Of a stretch of 64,000 bases of DNA, positions 51,625-60,535 are shown piece after piece (within the stretch, counting starts at the first letter, position 1; every line of letters begins with the position of its first letter). A model generated the notes under the pieces. That model was not told where the DNA came from. It did not search any database and saw nothing but the letters and a program-made list of their open reading frames with translations. The translations under genes and the position numbers were made by a program. Source of the DNA: Pseudacidobacterium ailaaui (GTDB lineage Bacteria; Acidobacteriota; Terriglobia; Terriglobales; Acidobacteriaceae); the NCBI RefSeq assembly GCF_000688455.1, contig NZ_JIAL01000001.1, forward strand, positions 1,457,001 through 1,521,000, in the 5' to 3' direction.

Positions 51625-52314
51625 TCATAGCGGCGGGGGCGAGGGTCTACCGTTCAGGTCGCAGGCGCGCCAGAGATACCAGCTTGCCACCGAGCGCCAG
51701 GGGCGCCACTTTTCAGCGCGGCGGAGCATTTCTTTGGGCAGGGCCAGCATGGTGGCGTCAAACGGCCTGTTCTTCGGCAATCTGTTGAAGGTCAGGGCGA
51801 AGCCCTTGCGGACGCCGTAGTCGGTGACGGGGAAGACATCGGGGCGGCCGAGGCGGAAGATGAGCAGCATCTGGACGGTCCAGACACCGATGCCGCGCAC
51901 CTGCGTCAGTCTTTCCACGATTTCCTCATCACTCATGCGGCGGATGGCGGCAAGCGTGGGAACGGTGCCATCCAGAGTTTTGGCGGCGAGGTCGCGCAAG
52001 GCCTTCATTTTGCTGGCCGAGAGTCCGGCCAAGCGGAGCATGTCGTCGCTGGCCGTAAGAAGGTGCTCGGGGCTGGGGTGGACCTCTCCAAACAAGGTGA
52101 GCAGGCGTTTTAGAATCGCTGCGGCGGCCTTTCCGTGAAGCTGCTGGAAGATGATGGATTCCAGCAGCGCTTCAAAGGGGGAGTGCTGGCTTTTGAGCCG
52201 CAGGGCGAACGGGCCGGCCCGCTGGATGAGGAGGCCGAGTTTCGGATCGGCGGCGGAGAGTTCGCGGCAGGCGAGTGCGGCATCGTATCGTACAGGGCGG
52301 CGTCCGTCAGTCAT
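51625..52314 (-). CDS. DNA-3-methyladenine glycosylase (AlkA/HhH-GPD type)
   Basis: The 229-residue protein is an HhH-GPD glycosylase: LLESIIFQQLHGKAAAAILKRL, then the helix-hairpin-helix LTQVRGIGVWTVQMLLIF and the catalytic Asp in FPVTDYGVRKG. It removes alkylated bases during base excision repair. No iron-sulphur cysteine loop is present, which separates it from EndoIII/MutY. It is divergent from the aldehyde dehydrogenase gene with starts 31 bp apart, so both promoters overlap. Confidence 0.9.
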   Translation of the reverse strand: MTDGRRPVRYDAALACRELSAADPKLGLLIQRAGPFALRLKSQHSPFEALLESIIFQQLHGKAAAAILKRLLTLFGEVHPSPEHLLTASDDMLRLAGLSASKMKALRDLAAKTLDGTVPTLAAIRRMSDEEIVERLTQVRGIGVWTVQMLLIFRLGRPDVFPVTDYGVRKGFALTFNRLPKNRPFDATMLALPKEMLRRAEKWRPWRSVASWYLWRACDLNGRPSPPPL

Positions 52315-52345
52315 GACAAGGAGAGTGTACTTGAAAAGAGAAGAA

Positions 52346-53794
52346 ATGGCGAAGAGTTCCAGCCCGGGTGCGATCGAACGCGGCTTTCTGGCGTGCGGAC
52401 GGGAATTGCAGGAAGGCCGGGAGGTGGTGGTGCGGTCGCCGTGGGACCAGAGCGTGGTGGGCACGGTACGGGAGGCAAGTCATGGGGCCGTGATGGAAGC
52501 TGTGGGCAGCCTGGAGCGGTCATTGGCGGCGACGCGTAAACTTTCAGCGCATGAACGGAAGCGTATCCTGCTGGCCGTAGCGGAGAAGATCGCGGCGCAG
52601 AAGGAGGAGCTTGCGCGGCTGATTGTGGCCGAAGCAGGCAAACCGTTGAAGGCGGCGCGGGTGGAAGTTGAGAGGGCGGTGTTGACCTACACCACGGCGG
52701 CCGAAGAGGCGGTGCGCATGACGGGCGAGGTGCTGCCGCTGGACCTGCTGAAGGGAAATGAGGGCCGGTGGGGAATGGTACGGCGGTTTCCGGCTGGACC
52801 AGTATTTGCGATTACGCCGTTTAACTTTCCGCTGAACCTGGTGGCGCACAAGCTGGCCCCGGCAGTGGCGGTGGGGTGCCCGGTGCTGTTGAAGCCTGCT
52901 CCGCAGACGCCCTTGAGTGCACTGAGGCTGGGCGACTTTCTGCTGGAGGCGGGCTGGCCGGCCGAGGCGCTGGCGGTGATGTTGTTGTCCAACGAAGACG
53001 CGGAATTTTTGCTGGAGCAGGAGGAGCGGCTGAAGGTGCTGAGCTTTACCGGCAGCGCAAAGGTGGGTTGGAAACTGAAGCAGAAAGCGGCGAAGAAGCG
53101 CGTGCTGCTGGAGCTGGGAGGGAATGCGGCAATGGTGGTCCACGGAGACTGGGGCGATGTGGAGGGTGTCGCGAAGAAGGCCGTACTGGCCGGCACCAGC
53201 TATGCGGGGCAGAGCTGCATCTCAGTCCAGCGTGTGTATGTGGAGCGCGCGGTGTTTGACGATTTTGTTGCGCAGGCGGTGAAACAGGCGGGGAGGCTGG
53301 TGCTGGGGGACCCGGCGAATGAGGAAACCGATGTCGGGCCGGTGATTCGCGAGTCTGACGCAGAGCGGATTGAAAGCTGGGTGGACGAGGCCCGCGCGGG
53401 GGGCGTGACGGTGCTTGCCGGCGGCTCGCGCGAAGGCTGCGTAGTAGAGCCGACGCTGCTGACGGGCACGCGGCGCGGAATGAAGGTGCTCGATGAAGAG
53501 GTATTTGCGCCGGTGTTGGCGATCGAACCCTACGATGATTTCAATGCGGTCCTGGATGAGGTAAACCACTCGCCGTATGGATTGCAGGCCGGGCTCTTTA
53601 CGCGCGACGTGGGGCGGATTTTCCGGGCGTATGAAACGCTCGACGTGGGCGGCCTGATTGTGGGCGATACGCCGACGTGGCGGATTGATCCGATGCCCTA
53701 CGGCGGGGTGAAGGACTCCGGGCTGGGCCGCGAAGGCGTGCGCTACGCCATGGACGAGATGACCGAGCCGAAGCTGCTGGTGATGGCGGTGTGA
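52346..53794 (+). CDS. NAD(P)-dependent aldehyde dehydrogenase
   Basis: The 482-residue enzyme has the family motifs FNFPLNLVAHKLAPAVAVG, FTGSAKVGW, the general base Glu in VLLELGGNAAMVV, and the catalytic Cys in YAGQSCISVQRV. Signatures EEVFAPVLAIEPYDDF and PYGGVKDSGLGREG close the domain. Its layout is like the lactaldehyde/succinate-semialdehyde dehydrogenase group. The start follows AGAGAAGAA and gives the standard length; the longer frame to 52151 runs through the AlkA gene. Substrate not assigned. Confidence 0.93.
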   Translation: MAKSSSPGAIERGFLACGRELQEGREVVVRSPWDQSVVGTVREASHGAVMEAVGSLERSLAATRKLSAHERKRILLAVAEKIAAQKEELARLIVAEAGKPLKAARVEVERAVLTYTTAAEEAVRMTGEVLPLDLLKGNEGRWGMVRRFPAGPVFAITPFNFPLNLVAHKLAPAVAVGCPVLLKPAPQTPLSALRLGDFLLEAGWPAEALAVMLLSNEDAEFLLEQEERLKVLSFTGSAKVGWKLKQKAAKKRVLLELGGNAAMVVHGDWGDVEGVAKKAVLAGTSYAGQSCISVQRVYVERAVFDDFVAQAVKQAGRLVLGDPANEETDVGPVIRESDAERIESWVDEARAGGVTVLAGGSREGCVVEPTLLTGTRRGMKVLDEEVFAPVLAIEPYDDFNAVLDEVNHSPYGLQAGLFTRDVGRIFRAYETLDVGGLIVGDTPTWRIDPMPYGGVKDSGLGREGVRYAMDEMTEPKLLVMAV

Positions 53795-53827
53795 CGCTCG
53801 ATTCAAAGGGTGAAGTATGATTTGGTT

Positions 53828-54100
53828 ATGGCCACAATCCACATCTCGGAAGGAGAGGCGGTGCGCGATTTTGCCGGACTGCTGGCCCGGGTGCGCGCGG
53901 GCGCCGAGGTGGTCATTGAAAATGGTCCCATTGCTGTAGCTGTCCTGCATGCTCCGGTCCCACCGGCACGTTCTCTCACGGAATGCATTGCGTTGCTGCC
54001 GGAAGATTCGAAAGCCACCATCGATGAAGATTTTGCCAGGGACGTGGAATCGGCCGTGGAGGCCCATCGCGAGCCGTTGCATCCTCCAACATGGGACTGA
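53828..54100 (+). CDS. Antitoxin of a VapBC-type pair (Phd/YefM-like)
   Basis: The 90-residue protein has a Phd/YefM-type N-terminus (ATIHISEGEAVRDFAGLLARVRAGAEVVIENG) for DNA binding and dimerisation, followed by an acidic C-terminal tail that would neutralise the toxin. The stop overlaps the toxin start by 10 nt, the usual linkage of such pairs. The start was placed at MATIHISEG because it lies on the conserved domain. It would autoregulate the operon with the toxin. Confidence 0.85.
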   Translation: MATIHISEGEAVRDFAGLLARVRAGAEVVIENGPIAVAVLHAPVPPARSLTECIALLPEDSKATIDEDFARDVESAVEAHREPLHPPTWD

Positions 54101-54504
54101 TTCTGGATTCCAGTGTTTTGATTGGCGCTGAGCGTAAAGGCCAGAATGCGCGCCAGGCCCTGACTGCGATTTTCCATCAGGTAGGCGGGGTGGAGGTCGC
54201 TGTCTCTGTCGTTACGATCATGGAGCTGGCGCATGGAGCAGCCCGCGCCGATAGTCCGGCACGTAAGGCAAACCGGCAGCAATTTCTAGAGGAACTTTTA
54301 CTGGCCTTGCCTGTCTATCCCATCACCACATCCATTGCGCTTCGCGCGGGACAAATTGACGGTGAGAATGCGGCCAAGGGAGTCCGGCTGGCGCTTTCAG
54401 ACCTATTGATTGGAGTCACCGCGCTGCAACTTGGATATCGTGTGGCGACCTCGAATGTGAGGCATTTCGGCCTGGTGCCCGGTCTCGATCTTGTACAGCT
54501 TTAG
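54091..54504 (+). CDS. PIN-domain toxin of a VapBC-type pair
   Basis: The 137-residue PIN protein has acidic residues Asp6 (LILDSSVLI), Glu45 (TIMELAHGA) and Asp104 (LALSDLLIG). The fourth position is Asn122 in TSNVRHF, a variation common in VapC. Such toxins cleave tRNA or rRNA. It is translationally coupled to the antitoxin and stands between the aldehyde dehydrogenase and the Rieske gene, so it is a small mobile cargo. No other link to its neighbours is seen. Confidence 0.9.
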   Translation: MGLILDSSVLIGAERKGQNARQALTAIFHQVGGVEVAVSVVTIMELAHGAARADSPARKANRQQFLEELLLALPVYPITTSIALRAGQIDGENAAKGVRLALSDLLIGVTALQLGYRVATSNVRHFGLVPGLDLVQL

Positions 54505-54515
54505 AATTTAAGACG

Positions 54516-55622
54516 ATGGCCAGGAAACCTAGAGAAAGTGTGGTCCCGCTGGGGCCGGCGACGGAGCTGATTTACAACGACTGGTATCCGGCGATGCGCA
54601 GCGAGGGGTTGCGCGGCAAGGAGCTGGCGACCACGGTACTAATGGGCATTCCGATGGTGCTGGGGCGGCGTGCGGACGGGCGCATTTTTGCCATGCGCGA
54701 CCTTTGTCCGCACCGGGGGATTCCCTTGTCCTATGGGTGGTTTGATGGTCAAAAGCTGACCTGCAAGTATCACGGATGGTCGTTTGAGCCGTGCAGTGGG
54801 CAGTGCGTGGAGATTCCGTCGCTGACCAGCCGCGACACACTGGACCCGAAGCGGATCTATGGAACGGCCTTTCCCTGCCAGGAGCGCGACGGGTATGCGT
54901 GGGTCTATGTGCCGGGGCCGGGAAAGGGACGGGTGACGAACGGGGATGCACTGCCGCCAGTCCCGGAGCTGCCGAAGTTCAGCGCGAAGTTCCGCAGCCA
55001 GCATCTGACGGCGGATCTGCCGTGCAATGTAGACCACGGCATTATCGGGCTGATGGACCCGGCGCATGGGCCGTTTGTGCACCAGTCCTGGTGGTGGCGC
55101 AAGCAGGCGAGCATCCACGAGAAGGAAAAGCACTTTGAGCCGATTGAGCAGGGTTTCCGGATGGCCTCCCATACGCCTTCGGCCAACAGCGCGCCTTACA
55201 AGCTGCTGGGGGTCTACGGGGAGGCCATCACGACGACGATTGATTTTGTGCTGCCGAACCGGCGGTATGAGACGATCCGCGCCGGAGATAAATGGTTTTC
55301 CAGTATCACAACTGTAACACCAACAGTTACGAATGCGTGCAGGATCGATGTATATGCGGCGTGGAACGTGTTTTATCACGTTCCATTTGTAACTGCCATT
55401 GCTACGTTTTTTGGACGACGATTTGTGGCCCAGGACCAGGTGACGATGGTGCAGCAGGCCGAGGGACTGAAGCATGATCCGGCGCTGATGCTGATTGATG
55501 ACGCAGACCGTCCGGCGAAGTGGTATTTCGCGCTGAAACAGGCGCGTCTGGAGGCAGAAAAAACAGGTACGCCGATGAAGCACCCGATGGACGGCCCGGT
55601 GACGCTGCATTGGCGGAGCTAA
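54516..55622 (+). CDS. Rieske-type ring-hydroxylating oxygenase, alpha subunit
   Basis: The 368-residue enzyme has a Rieske [2Fe-2S] site with Cys64-His66 (CPHRG) and Cys83-His86 (CKYHGWSF), and the mononuclear iron motif in NVDHGIIGLMDPAHGPFVHQSWWW. It is of the single-component size of the pheophorbide-a-oxygenase/VanA-like group. It oxidises aromatic or fused-ring compounds with electrons from a separate reductase, which is not encoded nearby. It starts 12 bp after the toxin gene, so reading through from the VapBC operon is possible. Confidence 0.9.
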   Translation: MARKPRESVVPLGPATELIYNDWYPAMRSEGLRGKELATTVLMGIPMVLGRRADGRIFAMRDLCPHRGIPLSYGWFDGQKLTCKYHGWSFEPCSGQCVEIPSLTSRDTLDPKRIYGTAFPCQERDGYAWVYVPGPGKGRVTNGDALPPVPELPKFSAKFRSQHLTADLPCNVDHGIIGLMDPAHGPFVHQSWWWRKQASIHEKEKHFEPIEQGFRMASHTPSANSAPYKLLGVYGEAITTTIDFVLPNRRYETIRAGDKWFSSITTVTPTVTNACRIDVYAAWNVFYHVPFVTAIATFFGRRFVAQDQVTMVQQAEGLKHDPALMLIDDADRPAKWYFALKQARLEAEKTGTPMKHPMDGPVTLHWRS

Positions 55623-55668
55623 AGAGCGCCACGATGAGGGGCCGTTTGTGAGGGGAATTCGCCGTGCA

Positions 55669-55857
55669 TCAATAATAGTCGGCGCAGCTCAGATAGTAAC
55701 CGCAGCGGGTGCAGACGAGCTTGCAGCGGTGCCCGGTAAGCCGGGTGGAGCAGTTTGGGCAGTAAACAGAATGGTGCTGCGGAGCGGGGGCCTCAGGCGG
55801 GTCCTGCGGGCGGGGCGGAAGAGCAGGGTTTTCCGAAGATGGGTAGCGAAGCATCAT
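55669..55857 (-). CDS. Very small zinc-ribbon protein
   Basis: This 62-residue frame has a Pro-rich N-terminus and the compact cysteine pattern [30 protein letters not shown] at its end, six Cys in 30 residues. The pattern of two CxxC pairs followed by [10 protein letters not shown] recurs in small acidobacterial and planctomycete proteins that I recall as conserved hypotheticals. No ribosome binding site precedes the ATG, which lowers confidence. It is convergent with the Rieske gene. Confidence 0.6.
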   Translation of the reverse strand: MMLRYPSSENPALPPRPQDPPEAPAPQHHSVYCPNCSTRLTGHRCKLVCTRCGYYLSCADYY

Positions 55858-56049
55858 AGCAAGGTTAGCGCATTTTTCTCAGCCTGGGTGAGAGAAGACA
55901 TGGGCCGGGGAAAAAGAACGGCATCGAAACAGGAAGCAGATTCGACGCTGAACGGCGGCGTTGATATGCTCAAAGTCGCAGAGTGATGAAATTCCGCGTC
56001 CTCGGCGCGGGACACGCAAGAAAATTTCTACCTTGAAAAGGAGCAATCC

Positions 56050-56478
56050 ATGGAACGTACGGCGAGTGCTGTGTGGAAAGGCGGCCTGAAAGACGGCAAA
56101 GGCGTAATTTCAACCCAGAGCGGGGTACTGAAGGAGACACAGTACTCCTTTAGCACGCGGTTTGAGAGCGGAACAGGCACAAATCCGGAGGAGCTGATTG
56201 CAGCGGCCCATGCCGGGTGCTTTACGATGGCGCTGAGTGCGCAACTCAGCAATGCGAACCTTACGCCGGAGTCGTTGGAGACAACTGCCGCGGTGAAGTT
56301 TGAGAAGACGGACGCCGGGTTCACCATTACGGCCATCCATCTGACGACGCGGGCCAAGGTGCCGGGCGCCAGCCAGGAGGCCTTTGATACCGCCGCGGAG
56401 AACGCCAAGAAGGGCTGCCCGATATCGAGGCTCTTCCAGGGAAACACGGAGATCACCCTGGACGCGAAGCTGGTCTAA
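56050..56478 (+). CDS. OsmC-family peroxiredoxin
   Basis: The 142-residue protein has the OsmC pattern with catalytic Cys57 in AAAHAGCFTMALS and Cys123 in KKGCPISRLF, plus the Arg-Glu region in TRFESGTGTNPEELI. OsmC proteins reduce organic hydroperoxides with dithiol donors. AAGGAG stands 8 nt before the ATG. It is a single gene and fits the oxidative stress profile of the segment. Confidence 0.93.
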   Translation: MERTASAVWKGGLKDGKGVISTQSGVLKETQYSFSTRFESGTGTNPEELIAAAHAGCFTMALSAQLSNANLTPESLETTAAVKFEKTDAGFTITAIHLTTRAKVPGASQEAFDTAAENAKKGCPISRLFQGNTEITLDAKLV

Positions 56479-56537
56479 GGGCCGGGGACCTATGCCCTGT
56501 TCCTTGTGCTGCCTGATGAGGAACGGGGCAAGGCGGC

Positions 56538-56792
56538 TTACGCGGTAGTCTCCTGGCTGTGGGAGCGGACGTAATCGCGCAGTTCGCGGTTCAGGCTGGT
56601 GGCCTGCCGCACTCCCTGTTCCAACAACTGGTGCCATTGCTGCGCGGGGCCTTCGAGGCCGGCGGTGCCGAGCAAATAGCTGGTCTGAAGGATGATTTCA
56701 AGCGCGTTGCTCAGATCATGAAGCAGGCGGCGGATGTGGCTGGCCTGTTCGGCGGGAATCGAAGGCACAGAACCGGGGCTGAAGCTGGACAT
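56538..56792 (-). CDS. Small protein resembling an isolated histidine-kinase dimerisation domain
   Basis: The 84-residue protein has HIRRLLHDLSNALEIILQTSYLLGT, which has the look of the HisKA phosphoacceptor helix with the His at about residue 24 (LLHDLSN). A second helix follows, with GVRQATSLNRELRDYV. There is no ATPase domain. It may be a phosphotransfer protein, a kinase inhibitor, or simply a small structural protein. The gene is on the strand opposite to tRNA-Leu, 130 bp away. The longer open frame up to 57032 crosses the tRNA and is not real. Confidence 0.6.
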   Translation of the reverse strand: MSSFSPGSVPSIPAEQASHIRRLLHDLSNALEIILQTSYLLGTAGLEGPAQQWHQLLEQGVRQATSLNRELRDYVRSHSQETTA

Positions 56793-56920
56793 AGATTTGA
56801 CTGCTCTCTTTCTTGTTTGTGATGCGATGATAGCGCAAGGCGAGTGAAGCGAGAGCCGATGTTTGACACATTCTGCCTGACTCCGTAATCTAAGAATTGC
56901 TGCTTCTCTTCCTACCCTTT

Positions 56921-57007
56921 GCCGAAGTGGCGGAATTGGCAGACGCGCATGGTTCAGGTCCATGTACCCGCAAGGGTGTGGGGGTTCGAGTCCCTTCTTC
57001 GGCACCA
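56921..57007 (+). tRNA. tRNA-Leu (CAG)
   Basis: An 87-nt class II tRNA: acceptor GCCGAAG pairs with CTTCGGC, anticodon arm CATGG-TTCAGGT-CCATG shows CAG, a variable arm (TACCCGCAAGGGTG) is present, the T arm is GGGTTCGAGTCCC-like, and CCA is encoded. No repeat of its 3' end is visible in the window. Confidence 0.97.
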
Positions 57008-57235
57008 TAGGCCCGTTCCGGGCTTGGCCCATCAGGAAAACAACGGGAAATGAAAATAGATCCAGAAACGGGGCGCGGATGGCGCTGCGGTTTCCTTTGC
57101 TTGGGAAATCAGACCGGACATGGGAAGTGTGGCGGAGCAGAAGCGCGATGGTAAAAAACTAAGCGGTGCACACCGGGGAGCGAGGAGAGCAAGTGGTATG
57201 CACCGGAAGGTCTTTTGGGAAGTAAGATCTGTGGG

Positions 57236-57748
57236 CTACAGCTTCTTTTTCAGGTCCCAGGCCATATTTTTATGGGCGGCGACCATGGTCTTGTTTTTGA
57301 GCACGGCGGCCTGGAACTTCTTGTCCTGTGTGTCTTTGGCCTCATCCTTGTATTCATCGTAGACCTTGGCGTGGTCGCTCAACATCTGGTCAATGTACTC
57401 CTTGTCGAAGTCTGATCCAGAAAGGCCGTTGAGTTTGTTCCAGGCCTTCTGGCCGTCTTCATCGAGGTCTGCAGGTGGCGTAACGCCCCAGGATTCAGCG
57501 AAGGGCCGGAAGTTTGCGGCCATGATTTTATGTTCCTTCACCATCTTGTTGGCGTAGGCTTTTACGGCCGGATTGGTGGCTTTCTGTTGTGCCAGTTCGC
57601 TGAGCTTCACCTCGTCGACATCGGCCTGGCTGACTTTCGCCAGAAATTTCTTGTCATCGTCGGACTGGGCGATGGCGTGGATGGGGAGAAGTGTTGCAGC
57701 TCCGCTGAGAGTCAGGGTCAAGCAACATAATGCTTTTTTCATTTTCAT
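57236..57748 (-). CDS. DUF4142 exported protein
   Basis: The 170-residue protein has a signal peptide ending IHAIAQ and a four-helix DUF4142 domain: DKKFLAKVSQADVDEVKLSELAQQKATNPAVKAYANKMVKEHK, and the closing VLKNKTMVAAHKNMAWDLKKKL. Family members are periplasmic ferritin-like-fold proteins of unknown function, common in Acidobacteria and Bacteroidetes. The start is the ATG of MKMKKALCC. Confidence 0.9.
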   Translation of the reverse strand: MKMKKALCCLTLTLSGAATLLPIHAIAQSDDDKKFLAKVSQADVDEVKLSELAQQKATNPAVKAYANKMVKEHKIMAANFRPFAESWGVTPPADLDEDGQKAWNKLNGLSGSDFDKEYIDQMLSDHAKVYDEYKDEAKDTQDKKFQAAVLKNKTMVAAHKNMAWDLKKKL

Positions 57749-57924
57749 TGGATTGTCTCCATAACAGCTGTGGGTTTTGCGGGGAACACGAAGGTCGTTC
57801 CCTTCTGTAGGAGCGCAGGTCAAGAAAACAGGTTGCACGCTGATGCTGGAATGTTGGCCAAAAGAATGTCGCGGATGCAGAAGGCAACAGGAGAGTGACG
57901 GACAAGACCAGGAGGGACAACGGT

Positions 57925-58830
57925 TCAGCGTCTGCGCGAGGGCCTTTCAAAGAGGCCGGAAGAAGCCAGAGTGTGGACCATGTGCTGCACGAGGGGAGCA
58001 GGGTTTCGCCGGAGAAAAGCGAGGCCGATCTCGGAGCGAATGCGCTCGCGGGTGAGCGGAAGAACCACAAGGGAGCTTTTGTGGCGGCGGGCAATTTCCT
58101 GGGGCACGATGGCAACACCGACCCCGGCGGAGACCAGGGCCAGGACGGTTTCCATTTCCGAGGCCTCCTGTACGATGCGGGGAGTAAAGCCTGACTTGCG
58201 GCAAAGGCCCGTCCAGTGCTGAAAAAAGGCGGGGGCCTGCCGTTCACAGTAGGAAACAAACGGCTCCTTTTCCAGGTCGCGGAGAGAAAATTTCTGTTTC
58301 TCCCGAAGGGGATGCTGCCGGGAAAACACGACAGCGAAGGGTTCACTGAAGAGAGGAAAGATTTCGATGTCTGGTTCGTGGAGCGGCAGTCGTACGACAC
58401 CGATGTCGATTCTGTGATCACGGAGAGCGTCAATCTGCTGCACGGTAGGAATGTTTTTCAGCGAGAGGGCGACTTTGGGAAAGGCCTTGTGGAAGATCTG
58501 GGTCATGCGCGGAATGACCGGGTGAGTTGCAGAGGCCACAAAACCAATTCTGAGCGTACCGATGGAACCTTTCGCGCTACTGCGGGCCCGGTGCCGGATG
58601 GCATCGGCGTGGTCGAGGAGCCGAACGACATCATCGAGAATTTCCTGGCCGGTTGCAGACAACCGGACGTTCCGGCGATCGCGAAGAAAGAGTCTGGTTT
58701 CAAGCTCCTCTTCCAGCAGGCGGATTTGGTGGCTGAGAGCAGGTTGGGAGATGTGCAGTCGATTTGCGGCCCGGCTGAAGCTGAGGGACTCGGCAACTGC
58801 AACAAATGCCCGCAGGTGGTTCAGATTCAT
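57925..58830 (-). CDS. LysR-family regulator next to oxalate decarboxylase
   Basis: The 301-residue protein has the HTH MNLNHLRAFVAVAESLSFSRAANRLHISQPALSHQIRLLEEELETRLF and an effector domain with IGTLRIGFVASATHPVIPRM and GVGVAIVPQEIARR. It belongs to the CbnR/BenM-like group by its layout. It is divergent from the bicupin gene 175 bp away, so control of that gene is likely. The start was set on the first residue of the HTH. Confidence 0.92.
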   Translation of the reverse strand: MNLNHLRAFVAVAESLSFSRAANRLHISQPALSHQIRLLEEELETRLFLRDRRNVRLSATGQEILDDVVRLLDHADAIRHRARSSAKGSIGTLRIGFVASATHPVIPRMTQIFHKAFPKVALSLKNIPTVQQIDALRDHRIDIGVVRLPLHEPDIEIFPLFSEPFAVVFSRQHPLREKQKFSLRDLEKEPFVSYCERQAPAFFQHWTGLCRKSGFTPRIVQEASEMETVLALVSAGVGVAIVPQEIARRHKSSLVVLPLTRERIRSEIGLAFLRRNPAPLVQHMVHTLASSGLFERPSRRR

Positions 58831-59004
58831 GCTCATGATTGTGTGCTTGTTGAGGTCGTCGGGGACCTCCATTGCAAGGATACAAGCATAACAAAAATGA
58901 ATGACAGCATATCAATCTTTGCATAAAAGAAGCAGAAACCTTTTGGTCCCCTGTAGTGTCTGGACGGATGTGACCCCGGAAGATCCGGGCGGGAAAGGAA
59001 AGCC

Positions 59005-60291
59005 ATGAGGACAGACATCGAGCAGGATGCCGAAACCAGTCAGCAAAGGCCAGAACAAGGGGAGGAACAAGGTGTGAGTCGGCGGGCATTTCTGGGCGCT
59101 GCTGCTGTGGCGGGTGCGGGAGCGGCCCTTCAGGCGATTGCACAGACGCGGACGGAACTCGAGCGGGGACGCGCGGGAAGCAGTGCTTCAGACCCCGGTC
59201 CGGAAAACACTGTTTTGCTGAAGGCGAATCCGGACGCGAACCTGCCGCCGTTTACAGACCGGGGAAATATGCATCCCATCTGGTACTCGTTCGATCTGAC
59301 ACAGAAGCGTCTCCAGGCGGGGGGATGGACGCATCAGGTGACGTCGCGCGAGATCTCGCAGTCGCGGGAGCTGGCGGGCGTCAATATGCGGCTGACGGCC
59401 GGATCGTTCCGCGAGCTGCACTGGCACCTGGCGGATGAATGGGCCATCATGCTGACGGGAAGGGCGCGCATTAGCGTGATGCAGCCGGACGGAAAGATGT
59501 TTCTGGACGATGTGGGTCCGGGAGACTTGTGGTATTTTCCGGCTGGTTATCCGCATTCCATTCAGGGATTGGAAGGGGACGGATGTGAGTTTCTTCTGGT
59601 CTTTGATCAGGGAGACTTCTCAGAGGACGACACATTTCTTCTTTCCGAGTTTCTTGCCCACACGCCTCCGGAGGTCGTGGAGAAAAATACAGGCTGGACG
59701 CGCCAGGAGTGGGACCGGCTGCCCCAGACGGCCCTGTACATTTTTGAGGCTGCACTGCCCGGTCCGCTCGAAGAAGAAAGGCGTTTTCTGGGAAAACACC
59801 TGGAGGAAGAAAACCGGTACACCTTCCGGATGGGGGCCATGCCGCCGAGTTTTGCAGATGCTCATGGCAGTGTGCGGATTGTGGATGCAACAAATTTTTC
59901 CGTAGCAAGAAACATTGCGGCGGCCATGGTGAGCATTCAGCCGGGTGGAATCCGGGAGATGCACTGGCATCCAAATGCGAGCGAGTGGCAGTACTGGATC
60001 AAAGGCCAGGGCCGGATGACGGTGGTCGGAACGGAAGCCAAGGCGCGGACGATGGATTTTCGCGCCAATGATGTTGGCTTTGTGCCCGCCATGGCGGGCC
60101 ACTCAATCGAAAATACGGGAACAGAAGAGCTGATTTTTCTGGAGATGTTCAAGGCATCGCGGTACCAGGACATTTCCCTGAATCAATGGATGTCCCGGAT
60201 GCCGGATTCCATGGCAAAGGCGCATCTCAGGCTGCCGCTTTCCACGATTCGCCGCGCGCCCCAGGAGCGTGTTCCGATCCTTCCCCGGTGA
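59005..60291 (+). CDS. Tat-exported bicupin oxalate decarboxylase
   Basis: The 428-residue protein has a twin-arginine signal (VSRRAFLGAAAVAG). Two cupin domains follow. The first has metal ligands His139, His141, Glu145 and His184. The second has His320, His322, Glu327 and His366. The flexible lid at 206-210 reads SEDDT instead of the SENST of Bacillus OxdC; the key Glu is kept, so decarboxylase rather than oxidase activity is expected. It would turn oxalate into formate and carbon dioxide in the periplasm with Mn(II). AAGGA stands 6 nt before the ATG. A divergent LysR gene probably controls it. Confidence 0.9.
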   Translation: MRTDIEQDAETSQQRPEQGEEQGVSRRAFLGAAAVAGAGAALQAIAQTRTELERGRAGSSASDPGPENTVLLKANPDANLPPFTDRGNMHPIWYSFDLTQKRLQAGGWTHQVTSREISQSRELAGVNMRLTAGSFRELHWHLADEWAIMLTGRARISVMQPDGKMFLDDVGPGDLWYFPAGYPHSIQGLEGDGCEFLLVFDQGDFSEDDTFLLSEFLAHTPPEVVEKNTGWTRQEWDRLPQTALYIFEAALPGPLEEERRFLGKHLEEENRYTFRMGAMPPSFADAHGSVRIVDATNFSVARNIAAAMVSIQPGGIREMHWHPNASEWQYWIKGQGRMTVVGTEAKARTMDFRANDVGFVPAMAGHSIENTGTEELIFLEMFKASRYQDISLNQWMSRMPDSMAKAHLRLPLSTIRRAPQERVPILPR

Positions 60292-60535
60292 GCAGAGAGA
60301 CGGGACCTGATGCGCGCAAAATGTTGAGCCAAACAGGGGACGTGCATCAGGCCGCACCGAAGCGCAGGTAAGCCGAGGCAAGTAAAGCTGGATGAGCCAA
60401 GGCAAACATTCGACTGTGTCCAGCGGAGAGGAGCCGGACTTTGGCGGACCTGATGCGCGCACTGGCGCGACCTGGGTTTCTCCTGCGGAAAGGGGCATCT
60501 GTTCCTCATTCCTGCCTGCAAAGACTGTGCCAGCT

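Noticed and set aside
56538-57032. Long minus-strand frame crossing tRNA-Leu
   Set aside because: Its first 80 codons are the antisense of tRNA-Leu and flank; only the last 84 codons look like a protein.
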